Positions 14,602 through 22,553 are shown, counted from the first letter of the stretch. The stretch: DNA of 30,077 bases from an uncultured Mailhella sp. (GCA_910577155.1 CAJTMS010000001.1:69146-99222); one strand, 5' to 3'. Made by a program: numbers and translations. The notes: generated from the letters alone by a model not told the origin.

Positions 14602-15468
14602 TTATAAGGCTGTCCCGAGAGCAAAAATGCTTCCATTGGGGGCATTTTCAAAAATTTTACTGCCATAGACAAGAACATTTTTTTCTACTTTCATAGCTGC
14701 CCATTTTCCAAATTTTGCCTGTAACGCTTTGAGGAGGGCTATGGCTGTGGGCGTTATCGTTTCTCCGGAGCCTGAAAAAGAACAAACTGCAACATCATTT
14801 AATAAAGAGAGCACCGCAGGAGCAGGGCTTGGAATAATGCCGTGGGCACAATGAATACTGCCGTCAGCAAGGGGAAGAGGACCGCAAATAAAGATTGCCG
14901 GGTTGAGCTCCACAAAAAATGCACAGGTAAGGCAAATATCCAAAATACTGTCCAGTGCCCCCACTTCGTGGAAAGTAACGTCTTTTGCTTCTTTGCCATG
15001 AACAGCCCCTTCGGCTTCTGCAAGCAGAGTAAAGGCTGCACAGGCTAATTCCTTGGCTTTATCCTGCATGGAACTTTTATTAATAATGTCCAGAATATCA
15101 AGAAGCGTCCTGTGGCTGTGTTCGTGAGCTACATTGACATCTGCGTTTTTGCCTCGTATACCGTTTACAAAACGATTTTGAAGAGTGAGGCAGTTTTCAA
15201 GCTGAGGAAGATTTAAGGTTTTTAAATATTCGTTGATTTGTTCCTGACTGAGCTCAAGCAGAGACGCCAAGCCGCAAAGGAACATGTCCCCGGATAAGCC
15301 TGATTGGGGACGTATACAGAGGATTTTTTCATCTTGTTTACGGGCAGGGTGATGATGTTTGTGTGTGTGCTCATGCGCATGCTCGTGATGCGTGTGTTCA
15401 TGCGAATGGTGTTCATGTGAGTGTTCAGGGTGATGAGCATGTTCGTGCGTATGGTGCTGATGTTCCAT
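14602..15468 (-). CDS. larC: LarC1-type nickel insertion protein with His-rich N-terminus, LarC2 domain missing
   Basis: The protein has 288 residues from the ATG at 15468, preferred because GAGG precedes it at good spacing. An ATG at 15489 overlapping the larB stop would add seven residues. Residues 3-40 contain 22 histidines, likely a metal-binding tail. The LarC core follows: SGLSGDMFLCGL (56-67), FHEVGALDSILD (166-177), a HGIIPSPAPA segment (209-218), GETITPTAIALL (235-246) and a terminal PNGSIFALG that matches the PNxLRxxLG end of the LarC1 half. Known LarC is about 400 residues or more and its C-terminal LarC2 half binds CTP and catalyses nickel insertion into the pincer nucleotide. That half is absent here and in the 88 bp downstream. 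Confidence 0.85.
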   Translation of the reverse strand: MEHQHHTHEHAHHPEHSHEHHSHEHTHHEHAHEHTHKHHHPARKQDEKILCIRPQSGLSGDMFLCGLASLLELSQEQINEYLKTLNLPQLENCLTLQNRFVNGIRGKNADVNVAHEHSHRTLLDILDIINKSSMQDKAKELACAAFTLLAEAEGAVHGKEAKDVTFHEVGALDSILDICLTCAFFVELNPAIFICGPLPLADGSIHCAHGIIPSPAPAVLSLLNDVAVCSFSGSGETITPTAIALLKALQAKFGKWAAMKVEKNVLVYGSKIFENAPNGSIFALGTAL

Positions 15469-15485
15469 ATTAATCCTCAAGACTA

Positions 15486-16166
15486 TCATGATAGAAACAT
15501 ATTTAAAATACGGGCAGCAGCGCAGGCTGCTCCAAAGCCATTATCAATATTAAAAACGGAAATGCCGGAAGAACAGCTGACAAGCATGGAAGAAAGTGCT
15601 GTTTCACCGTGTTTTGCCATGCCATACCCAACAGAGCTCGGTACAGCAAGAAGAGGTTTTTTGGTCAGTCCTCCCAAAACAGAAATCAGCGCGGCATCCA
15701 GTCCTGCAACGGCAATGACAATGTCATGTTCTTCGATTTCGGGCAAAGCTTTTTGGATACGCCAAAGCCCTGCAACCCCGCAGTCTTCAAACATGGTATG
15801 GTCGATTCCCAAATATTCAAGTGTCCGTGAGCTTTCCCATGCTGTTTGCGCATCAGCACTGCCGGCGGAAACAACAGCAACTTTTTTCTTTGACGCATGG
15901 GCAGGCAGGGCAAAAGCAAATGCCGTACGGGAAAGGGTATGGTAAGACACTCCTTCCTGCACTTCACTTGGGAAGCTATAAAAAATTTCAGGAGATAAAC
16001 GGGTAAAAAGGATACTTTTCCCCGTATTTTTATTAAATTCCTGCAGCAGGGAAAGAATAATGCTCCTGTCTTTTCCCTCACAAAAAATTGCTTCAGGTAA
16101 GCCGAGGCGCTCTTTTCGGCTGTAATCAAAATGAACATGCTGCGGGGTATTTTGTGTGTTTTTCAT
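15486..16166 (-). CDS. larB: LarB, pyridinium-3,5-biscarboxylic acid mononucleotide synthase
   Basis: The protein has 226 residues from the ATG at 16166. The frame is open to 16481, but the added part is AT-rich and unlike the family. Residues about 96-226 are the PurE-like domain: SAGSADAQTAWE, DCGVAGLWRI, AVPSSVGYG and FNIDNGFGA match LarB. LarB carboxylates and hydrolyses nicotinic acid adenine dinucleotide, the first step in making the nickel-pincer cofactor of lactate racemase and related LarA enzymes. The usual AGMEGALPS motif reads AGLDAALIS here, a mild divergence. larC starts 17 bp downstream, so they form an operon. larA and larE are not in this window. The ribosome-binding site is weak (a run of C before ATG). 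Confidence 0.88.
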   Translation of the reverse strand: MKNTQNTPQHVHFDYSRKERLGLPEAIFCEGKDRSIILSLLQEFNKNTGKSILFTRLSPEIFYSFPSEVQEGVSYHTLSRTAFAFALPAHASKKKVAVVSAGSADAQTAWESSRTLEYLGIDHTMFEDCGVAGLWRIQKALPEIEEHDIVIAVAGLDAALISVLGGLTKKPLLAVPSSVGYGMAKHGETALSSMLVSCSSGISVFNIDNGFGAACAAARILNMFLS

Positions 16167-16510
16167 GGGGTATTTATAGTTTTTTTTTGCTGAAAAGTAA
16201 AGAAAATTTGAAAGGTTGCACAAGGTGTTTCTTTCCGCGGGATAAAAAAATTTTTTTGCCGTGAAATTTTTTGCTGCGATGCGCGAAAAAGTGTATGTTC
16301 TCCCTGCAAAAGCATGCATTACATTTTTCACATGTTGAGCAGGGGACATAACGCATTGACTGAAAAAATTGTGAAAAGAAAAACGATCAAAATAATCTAT
16401 ATAATTAGGGTGATTAGCAAAATAATTTGAAAAGATGAAAAAAAAATTATAAAAAAGCATGGACGGTCTTATTTTTTTCATGCTAGCGTTTTTTCAAATA
16501 GGAGGTGTTC
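16167..16510. other. AT-rich divergent promoter region between larB and the amino-acid symporter
   Basis: 344 bp with no supported gene. It is rich in A and T runs, and must hold the promoters for larB (left) and the symporter (right). A small inverted pair AGCATG (16456-16461) and CATGCT (16479-16484) surrounds a T-run and may be regulatory. A TTGACT at 16356-16361 and a TATAAT at 16400-16405 are seen but are 38 bp apart, so they do not form one promoter. Confidence 0.4.
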
Positions 16511-17902
16511 ATGGAATCATTGATGAATTTTTTAAACAGTTTTAGCGGTTTTCTCTGGGGACCTACCATGCTTGTTCTTTTGGTGGGTACGGGTATTTAT
16601 TTAACCTTTGGTTTGAAATTTTTTACATTCCGCAAAATGCCGCATGGCTTTGCAGGTATCTGGAAGGGACGCAGCAGTTCCGGTGACGGGGAAATTTCTT
16701 CTTTTAACGCTTTGATGACAGCTCTTTCCGGTACTATTGGTACGGGGAATATTGCAGGGGTTGCAACGGCTATTTTCTTAGGCGGACCCGGCGCCTTGTT
16801 CTGGATGTGGATAACGGCTCTTGTCGGTATGGCTACAAAATTTTCAGAAATTTTGCTTGCCATGTACTACAGACAGCGCACCCCGCAAGGCAACTATGTT
16901 GGCGGGGCTATGTTTTTTATTGAACGCGGTCTTGGTCCCAAATTTAAATTTTTGAGCATTCTTTTTTGTATTTTCTGTATTTGTGCGTGTTTTGGTACCG
17001 GTAACATGATCCAAAGCAACACGGTTGCAGAATCGCTTGCTTCCAACTTTGGCGTGCCAAACTGGGTGAGTGCGCTTGGTTTGTTTATTATTGCCGCTAT
17101 TGTTATTCTTGGCGGTATCCAGCGTATCGGTAATTTTGCCGGTAAGGTTGTTCCCCTCATGGCTCTTGTCTATATTCTTGTTTCTATGACCGTTATTATT
17201 CTGTATGCCGACAGAGTTGTGGACGTCTTTATTTATGTTGTCAATGATGCCTTTACACCTACGGCTGCACAGGGCGGTTTTGCGGGTGCTACCGTCATGA
17301 TGGCTATTCGTTACGGTATGGCGCGCGGCGTATTTTCTAACGAAGCCGGTCTCGGTACTGCTCCTATTGCCCATGCAACAGCTACTAATAACTGTTCTGT
17401 CAATCAGGCTATGCTCGGTATGCTCGATACCTTTATTGATACCATTATTGTTTGCAGTATGACAGGTTTTGCAATCTTGGTAACAGACTTATGGCGTGCT
17501 CCTGAAGCGTTGAACGGTGTTGCCCTGACAACAGCAGCATTTGACCTTGCTCTTGGCGGCATAGGCGGCAAGCTGGTAACTATTTGTCTGCTCTTCTTTG
17601 CTTTTACAACAGCTCTTGGCTGGTGCGTATACGGTGAACGCTGTGCAATTTATCTTTTTGGTGACAAGGCGCTGATGCCTTTCCGTATTGTTTACACCTT
17701 GGCTATTCCGGTTGGTGCAATGGTGCAGCTGGATTTAGTATGGCTTATCGCTGACTGTGCAAATGCGTTAATGGCAATTCCCAACTTGATTGGCATATTG
17801 CTGTTAAGCCCATTAATCTTTAAGCTCGTCAAGGAATACAATGCGACAGGCAAGGTACATACCTTTGATGATGAACAGGAACGAAAGGCAGCCGGAAAGT
17901 AA
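16511..17902 (+). CDS. Amino acid carrier protein, sodium:alanine symporter family (AGCS)
   Basis: The protein has 463 residues with about ten or eleven hydrophobic segments. The start at 16511 has AGGAGG just upstream; a GTG at 16505 is less likely. ALSGTIGTGNIAGV (71-84) is the AGCS family signature around the sodium and substrate site. GGPGALFWMW (91-100) and the later RYGMARGVFSNEAGLGTAPIAHATA region are equally typical. It takes up alanine or glycine with sodium (or protons) across the inner membrane. It is a single-gene unit: a divergent gene lies upstream and a strong terminator 18 bp downstream. In a sulfate reducer it may supply amino acids as carbon or nitrogen source, but this is inference. 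Confidence 0.93.
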   Translation: MESLMNFLNSFSGFLWGPTMLVLLVGTGIYLTFGLKFFTFRKMPHGFAGIWKGRSSSGDGEISSFNALMTALSGTIGTGNIAGVATAIFLGGPGALFWMWITALVGMATKFSEILLAMYYRQRTPQGNYVGGAMFFIERGLGPKFKFLSILFCIFCICACFGTGNMIQSNTVAESLASNFGVPNWVSALGLFIIAAIVILGGIQRIGNFAGKVVPLMALVYILVSMTVIILYADRVVDVFIYVVNDAFTPTAAQGGFAGATVMMAIRYGMARGVFSNEAGLGTAPIAHATATNNCSVNQAMLGMLDTFIDTIIVCSMTGFAILVTDLWRAPEALNGVALTTAAFDLALGGIGGKLVTICLLFFAFTTALGWCVYGERCAIYLFGDKALMPFRIVYTLAIPVGAMVQLDLVWLIADCANALMAIPNLIGILLLSPLIFKLVKEYNATGKVHTFDDEQERKAAGK

Positions 17903-17920
17903 TATTCCTTTTGCATAAAT

Positions 17921-17952
17921 AAAAAAAGCCGTTTTGATAACGGCTTTTTTTT
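17921..17952 (+). terminator. Rho-independent terminator after the AGCS symporter
   Basis: An A-run and GCCGTT (17921-17933), loop TTGAT (17934-17938) and AACGGC followed by eight T (17939-17952) form a classic hairpin with T-tract. The A-run on the other side makes it bidirectional in principle. Confidence 0.92.
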
Positions 17953-18053
17953 ATGGTTTTTGAAAAATTTTGCTTTGTTATGTTACCCGGTTGATTTTAT
18001 TTTACTTAGATTTAATGACAAAAATTTTGGTCAATAGTTTTTTATGGGGAGGT

Positions 18054-18180
18054 GATCATCTCTGCTGCCGCTATCCGCAAAGCTCGTTCACTCTCTAAGG
18101 GCTGCCGCTTTCCATACCCCCCGCCGCTTGCTTTTATTTCATAAAACAAGAGTTATGCGCTGCAAGCGAAGAAATAAAAG
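18054..18180. repeat. Dispersed repeat copy plus crossing inverted repeats
   Basis: 18054-18122 matches 5-73 along most of its length (atctctg.tg..gc.atccg, then gctcgtt and gctgccgct). It also shares 19 of 20 bases at 18058-18077 with the reverse complement of 314-333. It is followed by two inverted pairs in crossing order: CGCTTGC (18125-18131) with GCAAGCG (18162-18168), and CTTTTATTTC (18131-18140) with GAAATAAAAG (18171-18180). This order allows two alternative hairpins or a pseudoknot. Together with the terminator it fills the 317-bp gap between the symporter and the lipoprotein gene. Confidence 0.55.
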
Positions 18181-18219
18181 TTATTTATCAACCACTTTTT
18201 TAACAGCGGGCTAAAAATA

Positions 18220-18693
18220 TTAATCTTTTTTTATGACTGCATTGATATTTTCTTCATTTTCAAGGTAGATGAAATCATAATCTTTATATTTATTGCTTCT
18301 GTAGGGAATTAAATAACTGATTGCAACTTCTATAGCCTGATTTTTCGCCATATCATATTTAAAAAGAATTTCGTTTAAATATTTGTATTCTCTTCCGGTA
18401 TCAGTCTTTGCCACTTCCTGCAAAATTTCCTGCAATTCTGTGCTTAAATGCTGACACCGTGTTTCAGCAAGTATGGCTGCTGTAAATAAATCTGTGTTAA
18501 AATCATCTGTTTTGGCAATATTATCTTGAATACAAAGACGGTAAGCCAATGCGGTATTTTCAAATTGTTCACGATAAGGGTCTGGAATACTTTGTAAAGA
18601 TCCCGTTTCCTTTGCTGCGCAGCCAGTTAAAAGAAAAAGCAGGCAAAGGGAAAAGGAAAAAAATGTCCGCATACATAAAGTGGATTTTTGCAT
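18220..18693 (-). CDS. Small lipoprotein of unknown function
   Basis: The protein has 157 residues. An N-terminal hydrophobic stretch ends in LLTGC, a good lipobox with Cys at residue 25, so a lipid-anchored cell-envelope protein is likely. The mature part is mostly helical and charged, with two further Cys (in YRLCIQ and TRCQHL), and ends with YLENEENINAVIKKD. I do not recognise the family. GAGG lies upstream of the ATG at 18693; an inner ATG (MRTFF) is also possible. It is a lone gene downstream of tRNA-Val and its terminator. Confidence 0.7.
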   Translation of the reverse strand: MQKSTLCMRTFFSFSLCLLFLLTGCAAKETGSLQSIPDPYREQFENTALAYRLCIQDNIAKTDDFNTDLFTAAILAETRCQHLSTELQEILQEVAKTDTGREYKYLNEILFKYDMAKNQAIEVAISYLIPYRSNKYKDYDFIYLENEENINAVIKKD

Positions 18694-18768
18694 AAGAACC
18701 TCGGATAAACCTTATTCTTTGTTTTTATGATAAGAAAAAGCAAAAAAAGGTTTTTGGAAAAAGGGTAT

Positions 18769-18789
18769 AAAAAAAGCCTCCTATGAGGC
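18769..18789 (-). terminator. Rho-independent terminator after tRNA-Val
   Basis: On the minus strand GCCTC, loop ATAG, GAGGC is followed by a run of T (plus-strand A-run 18769-18775, stems 18776-18780 and 18785-18789). It lies seven bases past the tRNA CCA end. Confidence 0.85.
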
Positions 18790-18795
18790 ATAAAC

Positions 18796-18871
18796 TGGTG
18801 GATGGTGAGAGGCTCGAACTCCCGACCCTCGGTGTGTAAAACCGATGCTCTACCAACTGAGCTAACCATCC
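18796..18871 (-). tRNA. tRNA-Val (anticodon UAC)
   Basis: 76 bases. On the minus strand the acceptor arm GGATGGT pairs with ACCATCC, the D arm reads AGCTCAGTTGGTAGAGC, the anticodon loop is TTTACAC (anticodon TAC, reading GTA and probably other GTN codons), and the T arm is GGGAG-TTCGAGC-CTCTC. CCA is encoded. It has its own promoter and terminator. Confidence 0.97.
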
Positions 18872-18882
18872 GTTGTTTTGTT

Positions 18883-18911
18883 CTTATATAGAGAACATTT
18901 TTTATTGTCAA
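18883..18911 (-). promoter_or_regulatory. Sigma-70 promoter of tRNA-Val
   Basis: On the minus strand, TTGACA (18906-18911) and TATAAG (18883-18888) are separated by 17 bp. The predicted start is about five bases before the tRNA. This is a near-consensus vegetative promoter. Confidence 0.85.
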
Positions 18912-19353
18912 GGAAAATTTTAAGAAGAGCAGGAGAAAATTAAAATCAACACCTCAAATTGATACTCTTTTTCAAATTTTAACCCTATGGCTATAAACTT
19001 ACCATTGTTCCTAAAACTGAAGTATGAGTCAACAAAGCCTGCAAGCAATTTTTAATAGGGTGTCAGGCTTTCTTGGGGTAACATGAGGAGTAAAAATATC
19101 ATCTCTGTCATGAATAGTATTCATAACAGGCATTGAAATCATTTCTCCAAAAATAATGCGTTATGCTGAAAAGAGGTTTATGAACGAATAGCCTTTATGA
19201 GATTGCGTTATTAAAAGTATACTAAGCACCAAGTATAAAAAGATATTTATAATTATATCTGTCAGTTATAAAATAAACCTCATAAGAGAACAAAGCAAAA
19301 AATTAATTTAAATTCCATGAACACTCTTTGAATGCCAAACGGAATAGTCCTGT
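18912..19353. other. Intergenic region with repeat fragments
   Basis: About 440 bp with no supported gene. It holds a hairpin AAAGCCTG (19034-19041) with CAGGCTTT (19064-19071); an 'agtcaacaaag' block that is the reverse complement of part of the 1-400 element (about 300-310); 'acatgaggagt' (19081-19091), the reverse complement of 376-386; and the second copy of the palindrome (19105-19129). The rest is AT-rich. These pieces suggest a shuffled or degraded copy of the same repeat family. Confidence 0.45.
19105..19129. repeat. Palindrome, copy 2
   Basis: CTGTCATGAATA (19105-19116), a central G, then TATTCATAACAG (19118-19129). One arm mismatch compared with the copy at 80-108. Both copies sit beside fragments of the other dispersed repeats, so the palindrome is a fixed part of that family. 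Confidence 0.65.
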
Positions 19354-19400
19354 ATAAAAAATCCCCGTTTACCGGCTGTTTGTTCAACCAATAAACGGGG
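19354..19400 (-). terminator. Terminator after the BI-1/YccA gene
   Basis: On the minus strand CCCCGTTTA (19392-19400) pairs with TAAACGGGG (19363-19371) around a 20-base loop and is followed by ATTTTTTATA. It lies 31 bp past the stop codon. Confidence 0.75.
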
Positions 19401-19431
19401 TAATTGAAAACACGTTTTAGCGTTTATTCTG

Positions 19432-20130
19432 CTACTTTCTCTCACCGAATAGTCTGAGCAAATACAGGAAGAGGTTGATAAAATCAAGATAAAGGGTGAT
19501 AGCGCCAAGAAGGGCACCGCGGCGCATGGCAACAGCATCATCTAACGGAGCAGTTTCGCCCATTTGTTTCAGTTTTTGGGTATCAAAGGCAGTCAGCCCG
19601 ACAAAAACAATAACGCCAATAATGCTGATAACAAAGTCCATGGCAGAGCTTTTCATAAAAATATTGACAATCATGGCAAGGATAAGTCCCCAAAGTCCCA
19701 TGATACAGAAAGATCCGATACCTGTGAGATCTTTTTTGGTTGTCATGCCGAAAAGGCTCATGCCTCCGAACATACCGGCAGTAATGATGAATGTTTTGGT
19801 AATGGAAGCCTCCGTATACACTAAGGCGAGAGGAGCCAGAAAAACACCGTTGAGGGCTGCATAGAGAAGGAAAAGAGATGTCGCAACAGCCGGGGATAGT
19901 TTATGCATGGCAAAGGAAAGATACATAACAATGCCGATAATGCCTGCAATGAGGAGAATTGGCGTATATCCTGAAAATGTTGCCATTAAAATCGTTTCAT
20001 TATTCACAGTGAAAAAAGCACTCAAAGCGGTTACAAGGAGTGCTGCCGTCATCCAAAGGTAGACTTGCTGCATGAAAATCGCAACACCGGAACGACCGGT
20101 CGCCATGCTTTGGGTTTGATTATATTCCAT
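19432..20130 (-). CDS. Bax inhibitor-1/YccA family membrane protein
   Basis: The protein has 232 residues with seven hydrophobic segments, the normal size and topology. The C-terminal half has VFVGLTAFDTQKLKQM and ALLGAITLYLDFINLFLYLLRLFG, the strongest family signatures. In E. coli, YccA interacts with the FtsH protease and protects SecY; other bacterial members are calcium-leak channels (BsYetJ). Which applies here is unknown. GGAGG precedes the start. It stands alone, with its own terminator, downstream of the SGNH gene. Confidence 0.92.
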   Translation of the reverse strand: MEYNQTQSMATGRSGVAIFMQQVYLWMTAALLVTALSAFFTVNNETILMATFSGYTPILLIAGIIGIVMYLSFAMHKLSPAVATSLFLLYAALNGVFLAPLALVYTEASITKTFIITAGMFGGMSLFGMTTKKDLTGIGSFCIMGLWGLILAMIVNIFMKSSAMDFVISIIGVIVFVGLTAFDTQKLKQMGETAPLDDAVAMRRGALLGAITLYLDFINLFLYLLRLFGERK

Positions 20131-20159
20131 TTTATTTCCTCCGTTTATTGGATAGGGTT

Positions 20160-20188
20160 AATATAAGCACGATTTGTAAATGAAGCAA
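20160..20188 (-). promoter_or_regulatory. Candidate sigma-70 promoter of the BI-1/YccA gene
   Basis: On the minus strand TTGCTT (20183-20188), a 17-bp spacer and TATATT (20160-20165), 30 bp before the start codon. The -35 matches consensus only in its first half. Confidence 0.4.
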
Positions 20189-20208
20189 GGTATTCTTGCA
20201 CAAATTTT

Positions 20209-20787
20209 TTAGAGAAGTTTTTTTAGCCCGGCATCAATAGCTTTTGCCATGAGAGCATTGCCCCTTTCACTCGGGTGCACGCCGTCTTTTAAATCGCTGA
20301 TAAACTCGTTATTGTGCAGGGCAGGGAAAATATTGAGGTAGGGCACATTGTGCTCCGTACAGATTTTTTCCTGAATACTGATAAGTTCCTGCAGGCGCGT
20401 ATTTTGCTCTTCGTTTGCAACAGGACTTGGGCTTATGGCGATGATTTGCCCTTTTGCCTTTGCTTTTTGGAGAAGAGCAAGATAATTTTCCCTGCTTTCG
20501 CTCAGGCTGCAATAGGGGGTATCGGTAAATTTCATGGTATCCACAACCCCGCACATGAGAAAGAAAAAGGGAGTGCTTCCGGGCAAATTCCGAGCAGAAA
20601 ATTCGTTGTCAAAGCGGGCAAGGATTTCTTTGGAAGAGTTTTTGCACGCACCCAGATTGTAAAATTTTGTTGGAGGAACAGGGAATTTTTCCTGTAATTT
20701 CTCGAGTAGTAATTGATAAAAACTGTTTTTAGGCAAAACATTAACGCCAAGAGTAATGGAGTCTCCAAAAAAATAGAAAATATGCAT
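20209..20787 (-). CDS. SGNH/GDSL-family esterase
   Basis: The protein has 192 residues and no signal peptide. Block I is GDSIT with nucleophile Ser10. Block II Gly is in YNLGACKNSS (Gly46), and block V is DGVH (Asp168, His171). Block III, normally GxND, reads GVVD (80-83), so the usual oxyanion-hole Asn is replaced by Val. The family includes thioesterase/lysophospholipase L1 and many acyl or acetyl esterases; this divergence prevents a closer assignment. It is downstream of the NhaC gene but separated from it by a strong terminator. Confidence 0.8.
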   Translation of the reverse strand: MHIFYFFGDSITLGVNVLPKNSFYQLLLEKLQEKFPVPPTKFYNLGACKNSSKEILARFDNEFSARNLPGSTPFFFLMCGVVDTMKFTDTPYCSLSESRENYLALLQKAKAKGQIIAISPSPVANEEQNTRLQELISIQEKICTEHNVPYLNIFPALHNNEFISDLKDGVHPSERGNALMAKAIDAGLKKLL

Positions 20788-20806
20788 AGTTTTTTCCTTT
20801 ATCTAT

Positions 20807-20835
20807 AAAAAAAGCACTCACACGAGTGCTTTTTT
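20807..20835 (-). terminator. Bidirectional terminator after the NhaC-family gene
   Basis: A-run plus GCACTC (20807-20819), loop ACAC (20820-20823), GAGTGC plus T-run (20824-20835). It starts right at the NhaC stop codon (20838-20840) and ends that transcript before the SGNH gene. Confidence 0.92.
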
Positions 20836-20837
20836 CT

Positions 20838-22370
20838 TTATGCAAGTTTTTCACTTCGCTTATGCAAAAGTAAAACCGCAACAATTAATGTCAGCAAAGC
20901 ACCGCCAAGGCTCAGCCAGATATTGGCATCTGTGAAGCCTGCAATAATATAACCCACAAGACTGCAGGACGCAACTATAATTGCATAGCCAAGCTGCGTG
21001 GAAACGTGCTGAACATGGTTGCAGCCTGCCCCTGCACTGGAAAGAATGGTGGTATCGGAAATAGGGGAGCAGTGGTCGCCAAAAACAGAACCCGCCAACG
21101 TTGCGGAAAGGCAGACAGTAATAATTTCTGGGTTGATAGCCTGTGCGACAGGAACAACAATAGGAATTAAAATACCGAACGTACCCCATGCGGTTCCGGT
21201 TGAAAAGCTCAAAAATCCTGCAACAATGAAAATAAAAGCAGGCAGGAAGCCGGCAGTAGCGCCGCCGTCTGCTTCAAATAAGGTTTTTACAAATTCCGGA
21301 GTTTGCAGGAGGTTACGGCAGACACCGCTGATTGTCCATGCAAGCACCAAAATCATATTGGCCGGAAGCATGGCTTTCATGCCTTCCACAGCACCGTCCA
21401 TAAATGCATGCAGGGTCAAAAGACGGCGGGGAATGAAGAGGAAGAAGGCAACAGTCAAAGCGCCGAAACTGCCCCAAACAAGGGAAGGAGCCGCAGAGCA
21501 GTTCCCAAAAGCTGCGCCTAATGTATGGTATGCCGGATCATCGCCAAAGTATCCCCCGCTGTATAAAAGGGCGAGGGTGGCAAATATAATCAAGCTGATA
21601 ATAGGAATAAGCATATCATAAATAGTACCGTTATTGGAAGCATTGAGCTGATGGGTTTGGCTGTCAGTATCGCCGATAATGCCTTCGGTGAGGGCTTGTT
21701 TTTCCGCCTTATACATAGGTCCGAAATCAAGGCTGAACATGCAGACAAGGAAAACCATGGTCAACGCTAAAATAGCATAAAAGTTATAGGGAATAGTTGA
21801 GACAAAGGCAGCAAAATCGCTGTCAAAAGCTCCTGTTGCCTTGAGGTTGCTGCCAACCGCAGCAGCCCAGCTTGAAATAGGTGCGATAATACAGATAGGA
21901 GCGGCGGTAGAGTCAATAATATACGCTAATTTTGCACGGGAAATTTTATAGGTATCCGTTACGGGACGCATTACAGTACCTACAGTCAGACAGTTGAAAT
22001 AATCGTCAATAAAAATGGAAGCGCCTAAGCCTCCGGTTGAAAGCATGGCTGCTTTTCTGCTTTTAATGCGTTTTGTCGCCCAAACGCCGTAGGCTTTTGT
22101 TCCGCCGGCTAAAGAAATAACGTATACAAGAGCGCCAAGCAAACTACAGAAAAGAATGATATTGAAATCAACTTTGTCTGCCATTGTCTGAAAGGTAACA
22201 TCAATGGTTTTAATGAGCACATGGTCAGCATTTATCCCAATGGAATAAATCAGTGTTCCGCTTAAAATACCAAGCAGAAGTGATGAAAAAACTTCCTTGG
22301 TAATAAGAGCAAGCACAATTGCTAAAACAGGTGGAACAATGGAAAGCCACCCAGCGTAATATGGATCCAT
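20838..22370 (-). CDS. NhaC-family Na+/H+ (or organic acid) antiporter
   Basis: The protein has 510 residues and about eleven to thirteen membrane segments. VFGDHCSPISDTTILSSAG (about 427-446) is the NhaC family signature, and FLSFSTGTAWGTFGILIP lies before it. Members exchange sodium for protons, or in the MleN type malate plus protons for lactate plus sodium. A preference for lactate or malate would fit a lactate-using sulfate reducer but cannot be told from sequence. The start at 22370 has GGAGAGG upstream. A single-gene unit with a terminator. Confidence 0.92.
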   Translation of the reverse strand: MDPYYAGWLSIVPPVLAIVLALITKEVFSSLLLGILSGTLIYSIGINADHVLIKTIDVTFQTMADKVDFNIILFCSLLGALVYVISLAGGTKAYGVWATKRIKSRKAAMLSTGGLGASIFIDDYFNCLTVGTVMRPVTDTYKISRAKLAYIIDSTAAPICIIAPISSWAAAVGSNLKATGAFDSDFAAFVSTIPYNFYAILALTMVFLVCMFSLDFGPMYKAEKQALTEGIIGDTDSQTHQLNASNNGTIYDMLIPIISLIIFATLALLYSGGYFGDDPAYHTLGAAFGNCSAAPSLVWGSFGALTVAFFLFIPRRLLTLHAFMDGAVEGMKAMLPANMILVLAWTISGVCRNLLQTPEFVKTLFEADGGATAGFLPAFIFIVAGFLSFSTGTAWGTFGILIPIVVPVAQAINPEIITVCLSATLAGSVFGDHCSPISDTTILSSAGAGCNHVQHVSTQLGYAIIVASCSLVGYIIAGFTDANIWLSLGGALLTLIVAVLLLHKRSEKLA

Positions 22371-22553
22371 AAAGCCTCTCCAAAAAGTAATCAGTATGCC
22401 AGAGAGAAACGGTTAAAATTTTCTGAGCATAAAGTGAATGGACTTTATATTAAATAGCTAATTTTGTACATAGTTTTTTTACAGAAATAAAAATTTTTTT
22501 GTAAGCTCCATAAAAGACTGAAAATATATTAAAAAACGTTGTAATAAATGAAT

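Noticed and set aside
14514..14640. Programmed frameshift joining LarC1 to LarC2
   Set aside because: No LarC2 coding sequence follows in any frame before ileS begins.
16356..16405. Promoter from TTGACT and TATAAT before the AGCS symporter
   Set aside because: The two boxes are 38 bp apart, too far for one sigma-70 promoter.
18627..18911. 94-codon frame across the tRNA
   Set aside because: It runs through the tRNA-Val gene, its promoter and terminator.
19308..19541. 77-codon frame at the end of the BI-1/YccA gene
   Set aside because: Overlaps the real gene in another frame and runs through its terminator; no family features.
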